Below, in pieces: positions 6,962-13,197 of a DNA stretch of 16,794 nt. Each line of letters starts with the position of its first letter. Positions within the stretch are counted from its first letter, which is position 1. The stretch comes from Pseudomonas_S sp047607345 (GTDB lineage Bacteria; Pseudomonadota; Gammaproteobacteria; Xanthomonadales; Xanthomonadaceae), in NCBI GenBank assembly GCA_047607345.1, contig JASGDF010000039.1, positions 1 through 16,794 of the forward strand. The letters are read 5' to 3'. The position numbers and the translations under genes are program-made. The notes beneath the pieces were generated by a model. That model made no database searches, was not told the DNA's origin, and saw only the letters and a program-made list of their open reading frames with translations.

Positions 6962-8094
6962 TGAACGTTTCCCGTCGCATTCCCGCTCCGTTGCCATGGC
7001 GCGCGGTGGGCCTGCTGGCGATGCTGGCGGCGGCCTGCGCGCTGCTGGCCGGCTGCGACGACGGCCGCGCGCTGCCCACGGTGGCCACGCTGCCGGAAGT
7101 CGCCGTGGTGCAGGCGCGCGCGGCCGATGCCGAGCAGGCGCTGGTGCTGCCCGCGCGCGCGCAGGCCGGGCAGAGCGCGCAGGTGTTCACGCGCGCTACC
7201 GGGTGGGTCGGCGCGCGTCGGGTCGATCTGGGCGACCACGTCCGCGCCGGGCAGGTGCTGGCCATCATCGCCGCGCCGGAGATCGACCAGGCGGTGCGTG
7301 AGGCCCAGGCCGGTGTCGCCCAGGCGGAGGCCGAGCTGGTGCTGGCACGCGGCAACTACGAGCGTGCCGCGGCGATGCTGAGCAGCCAGCTGATCTCGCG
7401 CGAGGACTACAGCAGCCGGCTCGGTGCCCGCGACGCGGCGCAGGCCGCGTTGGAGGCGGCGCGCGCGGAGCTGGGCAGTGCGCGCGAGCGGCAGGGGTTT
7501 GCCAGCGTGCGCGCGCCATTCGACGGGGTGATCAGCGCGCGCAACGTCGATGTCGGCGACCGCGTGGTCGGCGACAGCGCCTCGGCCACGGTGCCGATGT
7601 TCCGCATCGACGCGCTGGACCCGCTGCGCATCGCGGTGGACGTGCCGCAGAGCGCGGCATTGCAGGTGCGTCCGGGGCTGCATGCGCAGGTGGTGTTCCC
7701 GGAGCTGCCGGGCGAGCTTTTCGACGCCGAGGTGGTGCGTACCGCGCAGCGCATCTCCGATGAGGCCGGTGGCATGCGCGTGGAGTTGCGTCTGCCCAAC
7801 CCCGGCAACCGCATTCCGGCTGGCATGGTCGGGCAGGTACGCGTGAGCGTGCCGCGCGCCGCGCCGGCGGTGGTGCTGCCGTTGTCGGCGGTGGTGCAGG
7901 ACGGGGCCGTGGCCAAGGTGGCGCGGGTGGGCGGCGATGGCCAGGTGCGCTATGCGCAGGTGGTGCTGGGCCGCAACCTGGGCAACGAGGTCGAGGTGTT
8001 GTCCGGCGTGGCGGCGGGCGACGCGGTGGTGGCGGCGCCCAACGCGCTGCTGGCCGACGGGGCCCGGGTGCGGATCCGGCCGCAGGCGAAGTGA
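6961..8094 (+). CDS. RND efflux periplasmic adaptor (membrane-fusion protein), lipoprotein
   Basis: A 377-residue adaptor linking the inner-membrane pump to an outer-membrane channel. A lipoprotein signal peptide is visible: basic N-terminus, hydrophobic stretch at about 15-29, and lipobox LLAGC with Cys32. Asp33 follows the cysteine; in E. coli this residue keeps lipoproteins in the inner membrane, which fits the family. Domains in order are the first half of the lipoyl/barrel-sandwich fold (about 74-108, with GDHVRAGQVLAIIAAPEI), an alpha-helical coiled-coil hairpin (about 109-178, alanine/glutamate-rich), the second lipoyl half (FASVRAPFDGVISARNVDVG, 180-199), then beta-barrel and membrane-proximal domains (to 377). 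The ATG overlaps the pump's TGA by one base (TGATG), and AAGGAG at 6948-6953 is an ideal ribosome-binding site. No outer-membrane factor follows, so a TolC-like protein must come from elsewhere. Confidence 0.94.
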   Translation: MNVSRRIPAPLPWRAVGLLAMLAAACALLAGCDDGRALPTVATLPEVAVVQARAADAEQALVLPARAQAGQSAQVFTRATGWVGARRVDLGDHVRAGQVLAIIAAPEIDQAVREAQAGVAQAEAELVLARGNYERAAAMLSSQLISREDYSSRLGARDAAQAALEAARAELGSARERQGFASVRAPFDGVISARNVDVGDRVVGDSASATVPMFRIDALDPLRIAVDVPQSAALQVRPGLHAQVVFPELPGELFDAEVVRTAQRISDEAGGMRVELRLPNPGNRIPAGMVGQVRVSVPRAAPAVVLPLSAVVQDGAVAKVARVGGDGQVRYAQVVLGRNLGNEVEVLSGVAAGDAVVAAPNALLADGARVRIRPQAK

Positions 8095-8109
8095 AAGCGG
8101 CTGACACGA

Positions 8110-8138
8110 CCCGGCCGTTCGGCCTCCGCGCAGCCGGG
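8110..8138 (+). terminator. Possible hairpin terminator after the efflux operon
   Basis: CCCGGC (8110-8115) and GCCGGG (8133-8138) are perfect inverted repeats, with a competing inner hairpin GGCC (8113-8116) / GGCC (8121-8124). They begin 15 bases after the membrane-fusion stop. There is no U-tract, so it is not a classic intrinsic terminator, but strong GC hairpins in this position may still limit read-through. Confidence 0.25.
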
Positions 8139-8394
8139 AGCCCCATCGCGCAAGGCACTGGACTGTGGCCCACGCGGGAGCGAGGATTCGACGGGCCTGG
8201 ACAGGCATGCGCTTACACCGGGATGGCAGGTTTTGTCGGCCGCGCCGAGTGCTGCGCAGCCTGGGGGCGGCCGGTGCGTTCCCGTGCGCCGGCAATGAAG
8301 CCCGCGCCCTTCCCTGGGGAGGGCAAGGCACGGCCGGCGCGCAAGCCGTTCCGGCGCCTGGGTCGCCCGTACGGGGGCGGGCCATGCAATCGGG
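8139..8394. other. Intergenic stretch with no recognisable gene
   Basis: About 250 bases between the efflux operon and the yebC promoter. Short frames exist but have no recognisable protein similarity and no good start signals. One notable structure is a near-palindrome at 8306-8324 (GCCCTTCCC next to GGGGAGGGC), which can form a tight hairpin with a bulge. I see no RNA gene, riboswitch or mobile element. Confidence 0.5.
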
Positions 8395-8400
8395 TAGAAT
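8395..8400 (+). promoter_or_regulatory. Candidate -10 box for yebC (TAGAAT)
   Basis: TAGAAT matches the sigma-70 -10 consensus at 5 of 6 positions and lies 36 bases before the yebC ATG, implying a leader of roughly 30 nt. No good -35 is present at the expected distance (GC-rich sequence around 8372-8377). yebC therefore probably has its own promoter, as expected given the distance from aspS. Confidence 0.5.
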
Positions 8401-8436
8401 CCGCGCCCTGTCATCCAAGCAAGACTGGTTAAGCCC

Positions 8437-9165
8437 ATGGGTAGAGGCCCTTCGATCGAAGCCCGCAAGAACGCGTCCGACGCCAAGCGGGGCAAGGTAT
8501 TCACCAAGATCATCCGCGAGATCGGCGTGGCCGCGCGCGCCGGAGGGGGCGACCCGGCCAACAACCCGCGCCTGCGCGTGGCGATGGACAAGGGCCTGGC
8601 CGCGAACATGTCCAAGGACGTGATCGAGCGCGCGATCAAGAAGGCCACTGGCGAGCTGGAAGGCGTCGAGTACGAGGAAGTGCGCTACGAGGGCTACGCG
8701 CCTGGTGGCGTGGCGGTGATCGTCGATTGCCTGACCGATAACCGCGTGCGCACCGTGGCCGACGTCCGCCACGCCTTCTCCAAGTGTGGTGGCAACATGG
8801 GCACCGAGGGCTCGGTGGCGTTCATGTTCAAGCGGCTGGGCGTACTCAGCTACGCGCCCGGCGCCGACGAGGACAAGGTCACCGAAGCGGCGATCGAGGC
8901 GGGTGCCGACGACGTGGTGGTCTACCCCGAGGATGGCGCGATCGACGTATTGACCGCGCCCGAGGCGTTCACCTCGGTCAACGACGCGATGGCGAGCGCC
9001 GGGCTGGTCCCGGGTCATGCCGAGATCACCTTCCGCGCCGACAACGACATCGCCGTCGACGGCGACACCGCCGCGCAGGTGAAGAAGCTGCTGGACATGC
9101 TGGAGGACCTGGACGACGTGCAGGACGTGTATTCCAACGTGGACCAGGCATCCGTGGGCGCCTGA
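8437..9165 (+). CDS. yebC: YebC/TACO1-family protein
   Basis: A 242-residue cytoplasmic protein of the YebC/TACO1 (PmpR) family. Diagnostic segments are KRGKVFTKIIREIGVAAR near the N-terminus, NPRLRVAMDKGLAANMSKDV, ERAIKKATGELEGVEYEEVR, the central YEGYAPGGVAVIVDCLTDNR, and FSKCGGNMGTEGSVAFMF. The length is usual for the family. Members have been annotated as transcriptional regulators (PmpR in Pseudomonas), while more recent work on YebC/TACO1 ties them to translation, notably of proline-rich stretches. The N-terminus (MGRGPSIEARKNASDAKRG) departs from the common MAGHSKW opening. The start is the first ATG in frame after the TAGAAT box; the ribosome-binding site is weak. It lies just upstream of ruvC, as in Pseudomonas and E. 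coli. Confidence 0.96.
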   Translation: MGRGPSIEARKNASDAKRGKVFTKIIREIGVAARAGGGDPANNPRLRVAMDKGLAANMSKDVIERAIKKATGELEGVEYEEVRYEGYAPGGVAVIVDCLTDNRVRTVADVRHAFSKCGGNMGTEGSVAFMFKRLGVLSYAPGADEDKVTEAAIEAGADDVVVYPEDGAIDVLTAPEAFTSVNDAMASAGLVPGHAEITFRADNDIAVDGDTAAQVKKLLDMLEDLDDVQDVYSNVDQASVGA

Positions 9166-9179
9166 GGCGCCTGGGGGCC

Positions 9180-9307
9180 GGGAGTCGGGAGTCGGGAGTC
9201 GGGAATGGCGAACAGGGAATCGGAAAAGCGAGTCCTGGCATCCGGTGGAAATCGGAGCTGTCCCGTTCGCGCGCCTTTCCGATGCCTGGTTTCCGATCCC
9301 GGATGCC
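9180..9307. repeat. Heptad tandem repeat plus overlapping inverted repeats, yebC-ruvC gap
   Basis: Three perfect GGGAGTC units occupy 9180-9200, followed by GGGAATG and later GGGAATC-like units. Complementary units lie to the right. ATCGGAAAAGCG (9219-9230) pairs with CGCCTTTCCGAT (9272-9283) at 11 of 12 positions, and GGCATCCGG (9237-9245) pairs perfectly with CCGGATGCC (9299-9307). The two pairings interleave, so they are alternatives or a pseudoknot. The right arm ends 8 bases before the ruvC ATG. The element is similar in style to the one at the ruvB/ybgC junction. Confidence 0.6.
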
Positions 9308-9314
9308 GCTTGCC

Positions 9315-9836
9315 ATGACCCGCATCCTGGGCATCGATCCCGGTTCACAGCGCACCGGGGTTGGCATCATCGACGTCGACGCGGCCGGACAGGCCCGGCA
9401 TGTTCATCATCTGCCGCTGGTGCTGCTCGGCGAGGGGGGCTTCGCCCTGCGCCTGAAGCGGCTGCTGCACGGGCTGTCGGCGTTGATCGAGGAATACCGG
9501 CCGGACGAGGTCGCGATCGAGCAGGTGTTCGTCGGCAAGAGCGCCGACTCGGCGCTCAAGCTCGGCCAGGCCCGCGGCGCGGCGATCAGCGCGGTGGTGC
9601 TGCGCGACCTGCCGGTGCACGAATACGCGCCGACCGAGATCAAGCTGGCCCTGGTCGGCAAGGGCGGCGCCGACAAGACCCAGGTCCAGCACATGGTTGG
9701 GATCATGCTCAATCTGAAGGGGCGCCTGCAGCCCGACGCCGCCGATGCGCTGGCGGTGGCGATCACTCATGCGCATGTACGCGCGACCGCCTTGCGGTTT
9801 GGCGTGGATACCAAACAGGCCTGGAGCAGGAAATGA
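9315..9836 (+). CDS. ruvC: Holliday junction endonuclease RuvC
   Basis: A 173-residue RNase H-fold resolvase, the same length as E. coli RuvC, which cuts Holliday junctions symmetrically with the RuvAB motor. The catalytic acidic residues are all present: D8 (ILGIDPGSQRTG), E69 (VAIEQVFVGKSADSAL), and D141 and D144 (QPDAADALAVAI). The glycine-rich KGGADKTQVQHMV segment (117-128) is also typical. The ATG at 9315 gives the family N-terminus; an in-frame ATG at 9303 would add four residues and is less likely. The ribosome-binding site is weak. ruvA follows after a 115-base gap holding an inverted repeat, so coupling to ruvA is looser than in a compact operon. Confidence 0.97.
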   Translation: MTRILGIDPGSQRTGVGIIDVDAAGQARHVHHLPLVLLGEGGFALRLKRLLHGLSALIEEYRPDEVAIEQVFVGKSADSALKLGQARGAAISAVVLRDLPVHEYAPTEIKLALVGKGGADKTQVQHMVGIMLNLKGRLQPDAADALAVAITHAHVRATALRFGVDTKQAWSRK

Positions 9837-9843
9837 ATGCAGT

Positions 9844-9909
9844 GGTGATTCGTGATGCTTCATGGGCGAGGGGTGAAAGCGGGTTCGGGCGGCGGCTGCG
9901 CGAATCACC
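9844..9909. repeat. 9-bp perfect inverted repeat in the ruvC-ruvA gap
   Basis: GGTGATTCG (9844-9852) and CGAATCACC (9901-9909) are perfectly complementary, with a 48-nt spacer. The left arm continues in 7-base phase (GTGATTC then GTGATGC), recalling the heptad elements between yebC and ruvC and between ruvB and ybgC. There is no gene in this gap. Confidence 0.6.
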
Positions 9910-9951
9910 GATCTCCCATCGGCCACCACCCCGCGTCCGAAGGGCGCGGCC

Positions 9952-10539
9952 ATGATCGGCCGTCTGCGCGGCATCCTCGCCTACAAGCAGCCGCCGTGGC
10001 TGGTGATCGACGTCGGCGGCGTCGGCTACGAGCTGGAGGCGCCGATGAGCACCTTCTACGACCTGCCCGACCTGGGGCGCGAGGTCACCCTGTTCACCCA
10101 CTACGCGCAGAAGGAGGACAGCGTCGCGCTGTACGGCTTCCTGCGCGAGGGCGAGCGGCGGCTGTTCCGCGACGTGCAGCGGGTCTCCGGGATCGGCGCC
10201 AGGATCGCGCTGGCGGTGCTGTCCGGGGTCAGCGTGGACGAATTCGCGCGGCTGGTGCAGACCGGCGACGTGACCGCACTGACCCGCATCCCCGGCATCG
10301 GCAAGAAGACCGCCGAGCGCATGGTGGTCGAGCTGAAGGACCGCACGGCCGATTTCGGTAGCGGTGGTGCCCCGATCACCGGGCAGCTCGGCACCGACGC
10401 GGTCTCCGAAGCTACCGTCGCCCTGCAGCAGCTCGGTTACAAGCCGGCCGAGGCGGCGCGGATGGCGCGCGAGGCCGCCGGTGACGGCGACGACGTCGCC
10501 GGCGTGATCCGCAAGGCCCTCCAGGCCGCGCTGCGCTGA
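9952..10539 (+). CDS. ruvA: Holliday junction branch-migration complex DNA-binding subunit RuvA
   Basis: A 195-residue protein (E. coli 203) that tetramerises on Holliday junctions and loads RuvB. The OB-fold domain covers about 1-63 (MIGRLRGILA, DVGGVGYELEAP), with the acidic pin residues E55 and D56 in YAQKEDSVALYGF. Two helix-hairpin-helix motifs follow: FRDVQRVSGIGARIALAVLS (72-91) and TALTRIPGIGKKTAERMV (108-125). The C-terminal RuvB-binding domain is about 150-195 (ATVALQQLGYKPAEAARMA). GAAGGG at 9939-9944 is a fair ribosome-binding site 7 bases before the ATG. kup separates it from ruvB, unlike the adjacent ruvAB of many bacteria. Confidence 0.97.
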   Translation: MIGRLRGILAYKQPPWLVIDVGGVGYELEAPMSTFYDLPDLGREVTLFTHYAQKEDSVALYGFLREGERRLFRDVQRVSGIGARIALAVLSGVSVDEFARLVQTGDVTALTRIPGIGKKTAERMVVELKDRTADFGSGGAPITGQLGTDAVSEATVALQQLGYKPAEAARMAREAAGDGDDVAGVIRKALQAALR

Positions 10540-10574
10540 GGCGCGGCGGCACTTTCTTCTTCTTCACGCGCCTC
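10538..10574 (+). promoter_or_regulatory. Inverted repeat from the ruvA stop to the kup promoter
   Basis: GAGGCGCG (10538-10545) overlaps the last two bases of the ruvA stop and pairs perfectly with CGCGCCTC (10567-10574). One wobble and one more G-C pair (10536-10537 with 10575-10576) can extend it. The 21-nt loop is pyrimidine-rich (CACTTTCTTCTTCTTCA). It lacks a 3' U-tract; it could attenuate read-through into kup or stabilise the ruvA 3' end. Confidence 0.4.
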
Positions 10575-10577
10575 GGC

Positions 10578-10583
10578 GATAAC
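10578..10583 (+). promoter_or_regulatory. Candidate -10 box for kup (GATAAC)
   Basis: GATAAC matches TATAAT at 4 of 6 positions and lies 11 bases before the kup ATG. If used, the transcript would start only a few bases before the ATG. No clear -35 and no ribosome-binding site were seen. Confidence 0.25.
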
Positions 10584-10594
10584 CTCGATCTGCC

Positions 10595-12514
10595 ATGTCT
10601 TCATCTCCCCCAGTTCCCCACGGTAACGGCGGCAGCGCCGGGCATGCCCCTCCGCAGGGCGGTTTCGCCCTGGTGCTGGCCGCGATCGGCGTGGTCTTCG
10701 GCGACATCGGCACCAGCCCGCTGTACACGCTGAAGGAGGCGTTCTCGCCGCATTACGGCCTCAACAGCGACCACGACACCGTGCTGGGCGTGCTGTCGCT
10801 GGCGTTCTGGGCGCTGATGATCACCGTCACCCTGAAGTACGTGACCATCATCATGCGCGCCGACAACGAGGGCGAGGGCGGCATCATGGCGCTGATGGCG
10901 CTGGCCCAGCGCACGTTGAAGCACGGCTCGCGCTCGGCCTACGTGGTCGGCATCCTCGGCATCTTCGGCGCCTCGCTGTTCTTCGGCGATGGGGTGATCA
11001 CTCCGGCGATCTCGGTGATGGGCGCGGTGGAGGGCCTGGAGATCGCCGCGCCCAGCCTGCACCCGTTCATCGTGCCGATCACCGTGGCGGTGCTGGTGCT
11101 GGTGTTCATGGCGCAGCGCTTCGGCACCGCCAAGGTCGGCAAGGTGTTCGGGCCGATCACCTCGCTGTGGTTCCTGTCGCTGGCGGCGATCGGTATCTGG
11201 AACATCTTCGACGCGCCGGAAGTGCTCAAGGCGTTCAACCCATGGTGGGCGGTGCGCTTCTTCATCGAGCACGGCTGGCACGGCATCTTCATCCTCGGCG
11301 CGGTGGTGCTGGCGGTGACCGGCGGCGAGGCGCTGTACGCGGACATGGGCCACTTCGGCGCCCGCCCGATCCGCCATGCCTGGTACTTCTTCGTGCTGCC
11401 GTGTCTGCTGCTGAACTACCTGGGGCAGGGCGCGCTGGTGCTGGCGTACCCGTCCGCGCTGAAGAACCCATTCTTCGAGGCGGTGCCGGGCTGGGCGCTG
11501 TACCCGATGATCGTGCTGGCCACGCTGGCCGCGGTGATCGCCTCGCAGGCGGTGATCACCGGCGCCTACTCGGTGGCGCGCCAGGCGATGCAGCTCGGCT
11601 ACATCCCGCGCATGCTGGTCAAGCACACCTCGCACGACACCATCGGCCAGATCTACGTGCCGGCGATCAACTGGCTGCTGGCGGCGATGGTGATCACCCT
11701 GGTGCTGGTGTTCCGCAGCTCGACCAACCTGGCGGTGGCCTACGGCATCTCGGTCTCGGCGACGATGCTGATCGACACCCTGCTGCTGGCGCTGGTGGCG
11801 CGCGCGCTGTGGCCGAAGTGGCGGCGCTGGGTGCTGCCGCTGTGCGTGGTGTTCTTCGTGATCGAGCTGGCCTTCGTGATCGCCAACGGCGCCAAGCTGC
11901 TGCAGGGCGCCTGGTTCCCGCTGGCGCTGGGCCTGGTGGTGTTCACCCTGATGCGGACCTGGCGGCGCGGGCGCGCGCTGCTGCGCGATGAGATCCGCAA
12001 GGACGGCATCCGCATCGACAGCTTCCTGCCCGGGCTGATGCTCGCGCCGCCGGCGCGGGTGCCGGGTACGGCGGTGTTCCTGACCGCCGACCCGATGGTC
12101 GTGCCGCATGCGCTGATGCACAACCTCAAGCACAACAAGGTATTGCACGAGCGCAACGTGTTCCTCAACGTGGAGACGCTGCCACTGCCCTATGCGCCGA
12201 GCGGGCAGCGGCTGAAGATCGAGTCGATCGGCGACGAGTTCCATCGTGTCTACATCCGCTTCGGCTTCATGGAGACCCCGGACGTGCCGCTGGCGCTGAT
12301 GCGCTCGTGCGACCATGGGGGCATCTACTTCGACCCGATGGACACCACCTTCTTCGCCAGCCGCGAGACCATCGTCGCCAGCGCCAATCGCGGCATGCCG
12401 ATCTGGCGCGACAAGCTGTTCGCGCTGATGCATCGCAACGCCGCGCCGGCCACCGGCTTCTTCCGGATCCCCGGCAACCGGCTGGTCGAGCTGGGCGCGC
12501 AGGTGGAGATCTGA
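10595..12514 (+). CDS. kup: Low-affinity potassium transporter Kup/Trk-D family
   Basis: A 639-residue inner-membrane K+/H+ symporter (E. coli Kup is 622). The family signature GDIGTSPLYTLKEAF is at 36-50, within the first membrane segment. About twelve hydrophobic helices run to around residue 460, including GGIMALMALAQRTL, SLFFGDGVITPAISVMGAVE and VITGAYSVARQAMQLGYIPR. A cytoplasmic C-terminal domain of about 170 residues follows (PGTAVFLTADPMVVPHALMH; HRVYIRFGFMETPDVPLAL). The N-terminal 20 residues are Ser/Pro/Gly-rich and probably unstructured. The ATG has no clear ribosome-binding site. It lies between ruvA and ruvB with no functional link to DNA repair. Its stop and the next nine bases are identical to those after ruvA. 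Confidence 0.96.
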   Translation: MSSSPPVPHGNGGSAGHAPPQGGFALVLAAIGVVFGDIGTSPLYTLKEAFSPHYGLNSDHDTVLGVLSLAFWALMITVTLKYVTIIMRADNEGEGGIMALMALAQRTLKHGSRSAYVVGILGIFGASLFFGDGVITPAISVMGAVEGLEIAAPSLHPFIVPITVAVLVLVFMAQRFGTAKVGKVFGPITSLWFLSLAAIGIWNIFDAPEVLKAFNPWWAVRFFIEHGWHGIFILGAVVLAVTGGEALYADMGHFGARPIRHAWYFFVLPCLLLNYLGQGALVLAYPSALKNPFFEAVPGWALYPMIVLATLAAVIASQAVITGAYSVARQAMQLGYIPRMLVKHTSHDTIGQIYVPAINWLLAAMVITLVLVFRSSTNLAVAYGISVSATMLIDTLLLALVARALWPKWRRWVLPLCVVFFVIELAFVIANGAKLLQGAWFPLALGLVVFTLMRTWRRGRALLRDEIRKDGIRIDSFLPGLMLAPPARVPGTAVFLTADPMVVPHALMHNLKHNKVLHERNVFLNVETLPLPYAPSGQRLKIESIGDEFHRVYIRFGFMETPDVPLALMRSCDHGGIYFDPMDTTFFASRETIVASANRGMPIWRDKLFALMHRNAAPATGFFRIPGNRLVELGAQVEI

Positions 12515-12532
12515 GGCGCGGCGAGGTTGGGC

Positions 12533-12538
12533 TACAAT
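12533..12538 (+). promoter_or_regulatory. Candidate -10 box for mntA-hepT (TACAAT), leaderless arrangement
   Basis: TACAAT matches the -10 consensus at 5 of 6 positions and ends exactly 6 bases before the mntA ATG. The expected transcription start is then at or within a base or two of the ATG, giving a leaderless mRNA. No good -35 is seen at 12510-12515, and there is no ribosome-binding site. Confidence 0.5.
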
Positions 12539-12544
12539 CCCACC

Positions 12545-12847
12545 ATGAATCCGGCCCCGGACATCCGCCAGCCCGAACTTGCCGCCCTGTGCGAGCGTTT
12601 CCGCGTTCGCCGGCTGGACCTGTTCGGTTCGGCGGCACGCGGCGAAGAGCACGAAGACAGCGATCTCGATTTCCTGGTCGAGTTCGAGTCGATGGGTAAC
12701 GAATACTTCGATGCCTACTTCGGGTTGCTCGAAGGGCTGCAGGTGCTGTTCCACAAGCCGGTCGATCTGGTCGTGGAAAAAGCGATCCGCAATCCGTATT
12801 TCCGCCAGTCGGTGGAGGAGAGTCGCGTCCTTGTGTATGCGGCTTGA
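12545..12847 (+). CDS. mntA: MNT-type nucleotidyltransferase, likely antitoxin (MntA-like)
   Basis: A 100-residue minimal nucleotidyltransferase. The family motif GS-x10-DxD is exact: G28-S29, then D40-L41-D42 (LFGSAARGEEHEDSDLDFLV). A third acidic residue, D74, sits in KPVDLVVEKAI, as expected for the metal-binding site. In characterised HepT-MntA pairs the MNT protein transfers AMP to a tyrosine of the HEPN toxin and inactivates it. The partner HEPN gene overlaps the 3' end by 11 bases. The ATG at 12545 is preferred over a TTG at 12527 because the TACAAT box lies between them and the protein then begins at the usual place. The gene is less G/C-biased than its neighbours by eye, consistent with an acquired module. 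The symbol is by family resemblance only. Confidence 0.85.
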   Translation: MNPAPDIRQPELAALCERFRVRRLDLFGSAARGEEHEDSDLDFLVEFESMGNEYFDAYFGLLEGLQVLFHKPVDLVVEKAIRNPYFRQSVEESRVLVYAA

Positions 12848-13190
12848 GCTGGCCAAGTATTTCCACGATATCCAGTCCTCTGCGCGCGCCTTGGCCGATT
12901 TCGTTTCCGGTCAGACATGGGAGAGCTACCAGGCCAATCTCATGCTCCGTCGCGCGGTGGAGCGCGAGTTCGAGATCATCGGCGAAGCGCTGGCGCAACT
13001 GGCCAGGCGTGATGCCGCGATGGCTGCGCGCATAGCCGACTACCGGCAGATCATCGGGTTCCGCAACATATTGATCCACGGCTACGCCGAGGTGGACGAC
13101 GCCTTGGTGTGGGCGGCAACGCAGGTCAAGCTGCCGGGGCTGTTGGCGCAGGTGGAAGCGTTGCTTCGGTCAGAGGGAAATGCCGGATAA
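12837..13190 (+). CDS. hepT: HEPN-domain protein, likely HepT-like toxin (DUF86)
   Basis: A 117-residue all-helical HEPN protein of the HepT/DUF86 family. The ribonuclease-type motif Rx4HxY is intact: R76-N-I-L-I-H81-G-Y83. The tyrosine is the position AMPylated in studied HepT proteins. Other typical segments are YQANLMLRRAVEREFEIIGE (31-50) and DYRQIIGFRNILIHGYAEVD (68-87). The ATG lies inside the 3' end of the nucleotidyltransferase gene (11-base overlap), so the two are translationally coupled with the presumed antitoxin first. Its TAA stop is embedded in the presumed -10 box of ruvB. HEPN-MNT pairs act in toxin-antitoxin and possibly phage-defence roles; here activity is inferred from motifs alone. 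Confidence 0.85.
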   Translation: MRLELAKYFHDIQSSARALADFVSGQTWESYQANLMLRRAVEREFEIIGEALAQLARRDAAMAARIADYRQIIGFRNILIHGYAEVDDALVWAATQVKLPGLLAQVEALLRSEGNAG

Positions 13191-13191
13191 T
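13186..13191 (+). promoter_or_regulatory. Candidate -10 box for ruvB (GATAAT), leaderless arrangement
   Basis: GATAAT matches TATAAT at 5 of 6 positions and contains the hepT TAA stop (13188-13190). It ends exactly 6 bases before the ruvB ATG at 13198, the same spacing as at mntA, so the mRNA may be leaderless. TTGCTT at 13161-13166 is a weak -35 with a long 19-bp spacer. A private promoter makes sense because ruvB is cut off from ruvCA. Confidence 0.45.
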
Positions 13192-13197
13192 GCAGGC

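Noticed and set aside
3323..6997. Very long minus-strand open frame opposite the RND pump
   Set aside because: Its translation is His/Arg/Gln-rich with no domain, and it mirrors the codon bias of the plus-strand RND gene, which is a clear family member.
8184..8195. GGATTCGACGGG, resembling the start of tmRNA
   Set aside because: No tag-peptide frame, no tRNA-like 3' end and no pairing 5' end follow within the expected length; a chance match.
8091..8432. A 113-residue open frame between the adaptor and yebC
   Set aside because: No recognisable motif, no ribosome-binding site, and it runs through the yebC promoter.
9180..9207. Tandem GGGAGTC units considered as a CRISPR or minisatellite coding repeat
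   Set aside because: Units of 7 bases without spacers cannot be CRISPR, and no gene frame uses them.
6685..9348. Long minus-strand open frame across the adaptor and yebC
   Set aside because: It is antisense to two recognised genes and an intergenic gap, low in complexity and without similarity to any family I know.
10601..12856. Long minus-strand open frame opposite kup
   Set aside because: His/Arg/Gln-rich shadow produced by G/C third positions of kup.
13180..13197. Earlier ATG for RuvB
   Set aside because: It would overlap hepT, and the RuvB family N-terminus begins at MNERIIAAG (13198); the GATAAT box lies between the two.
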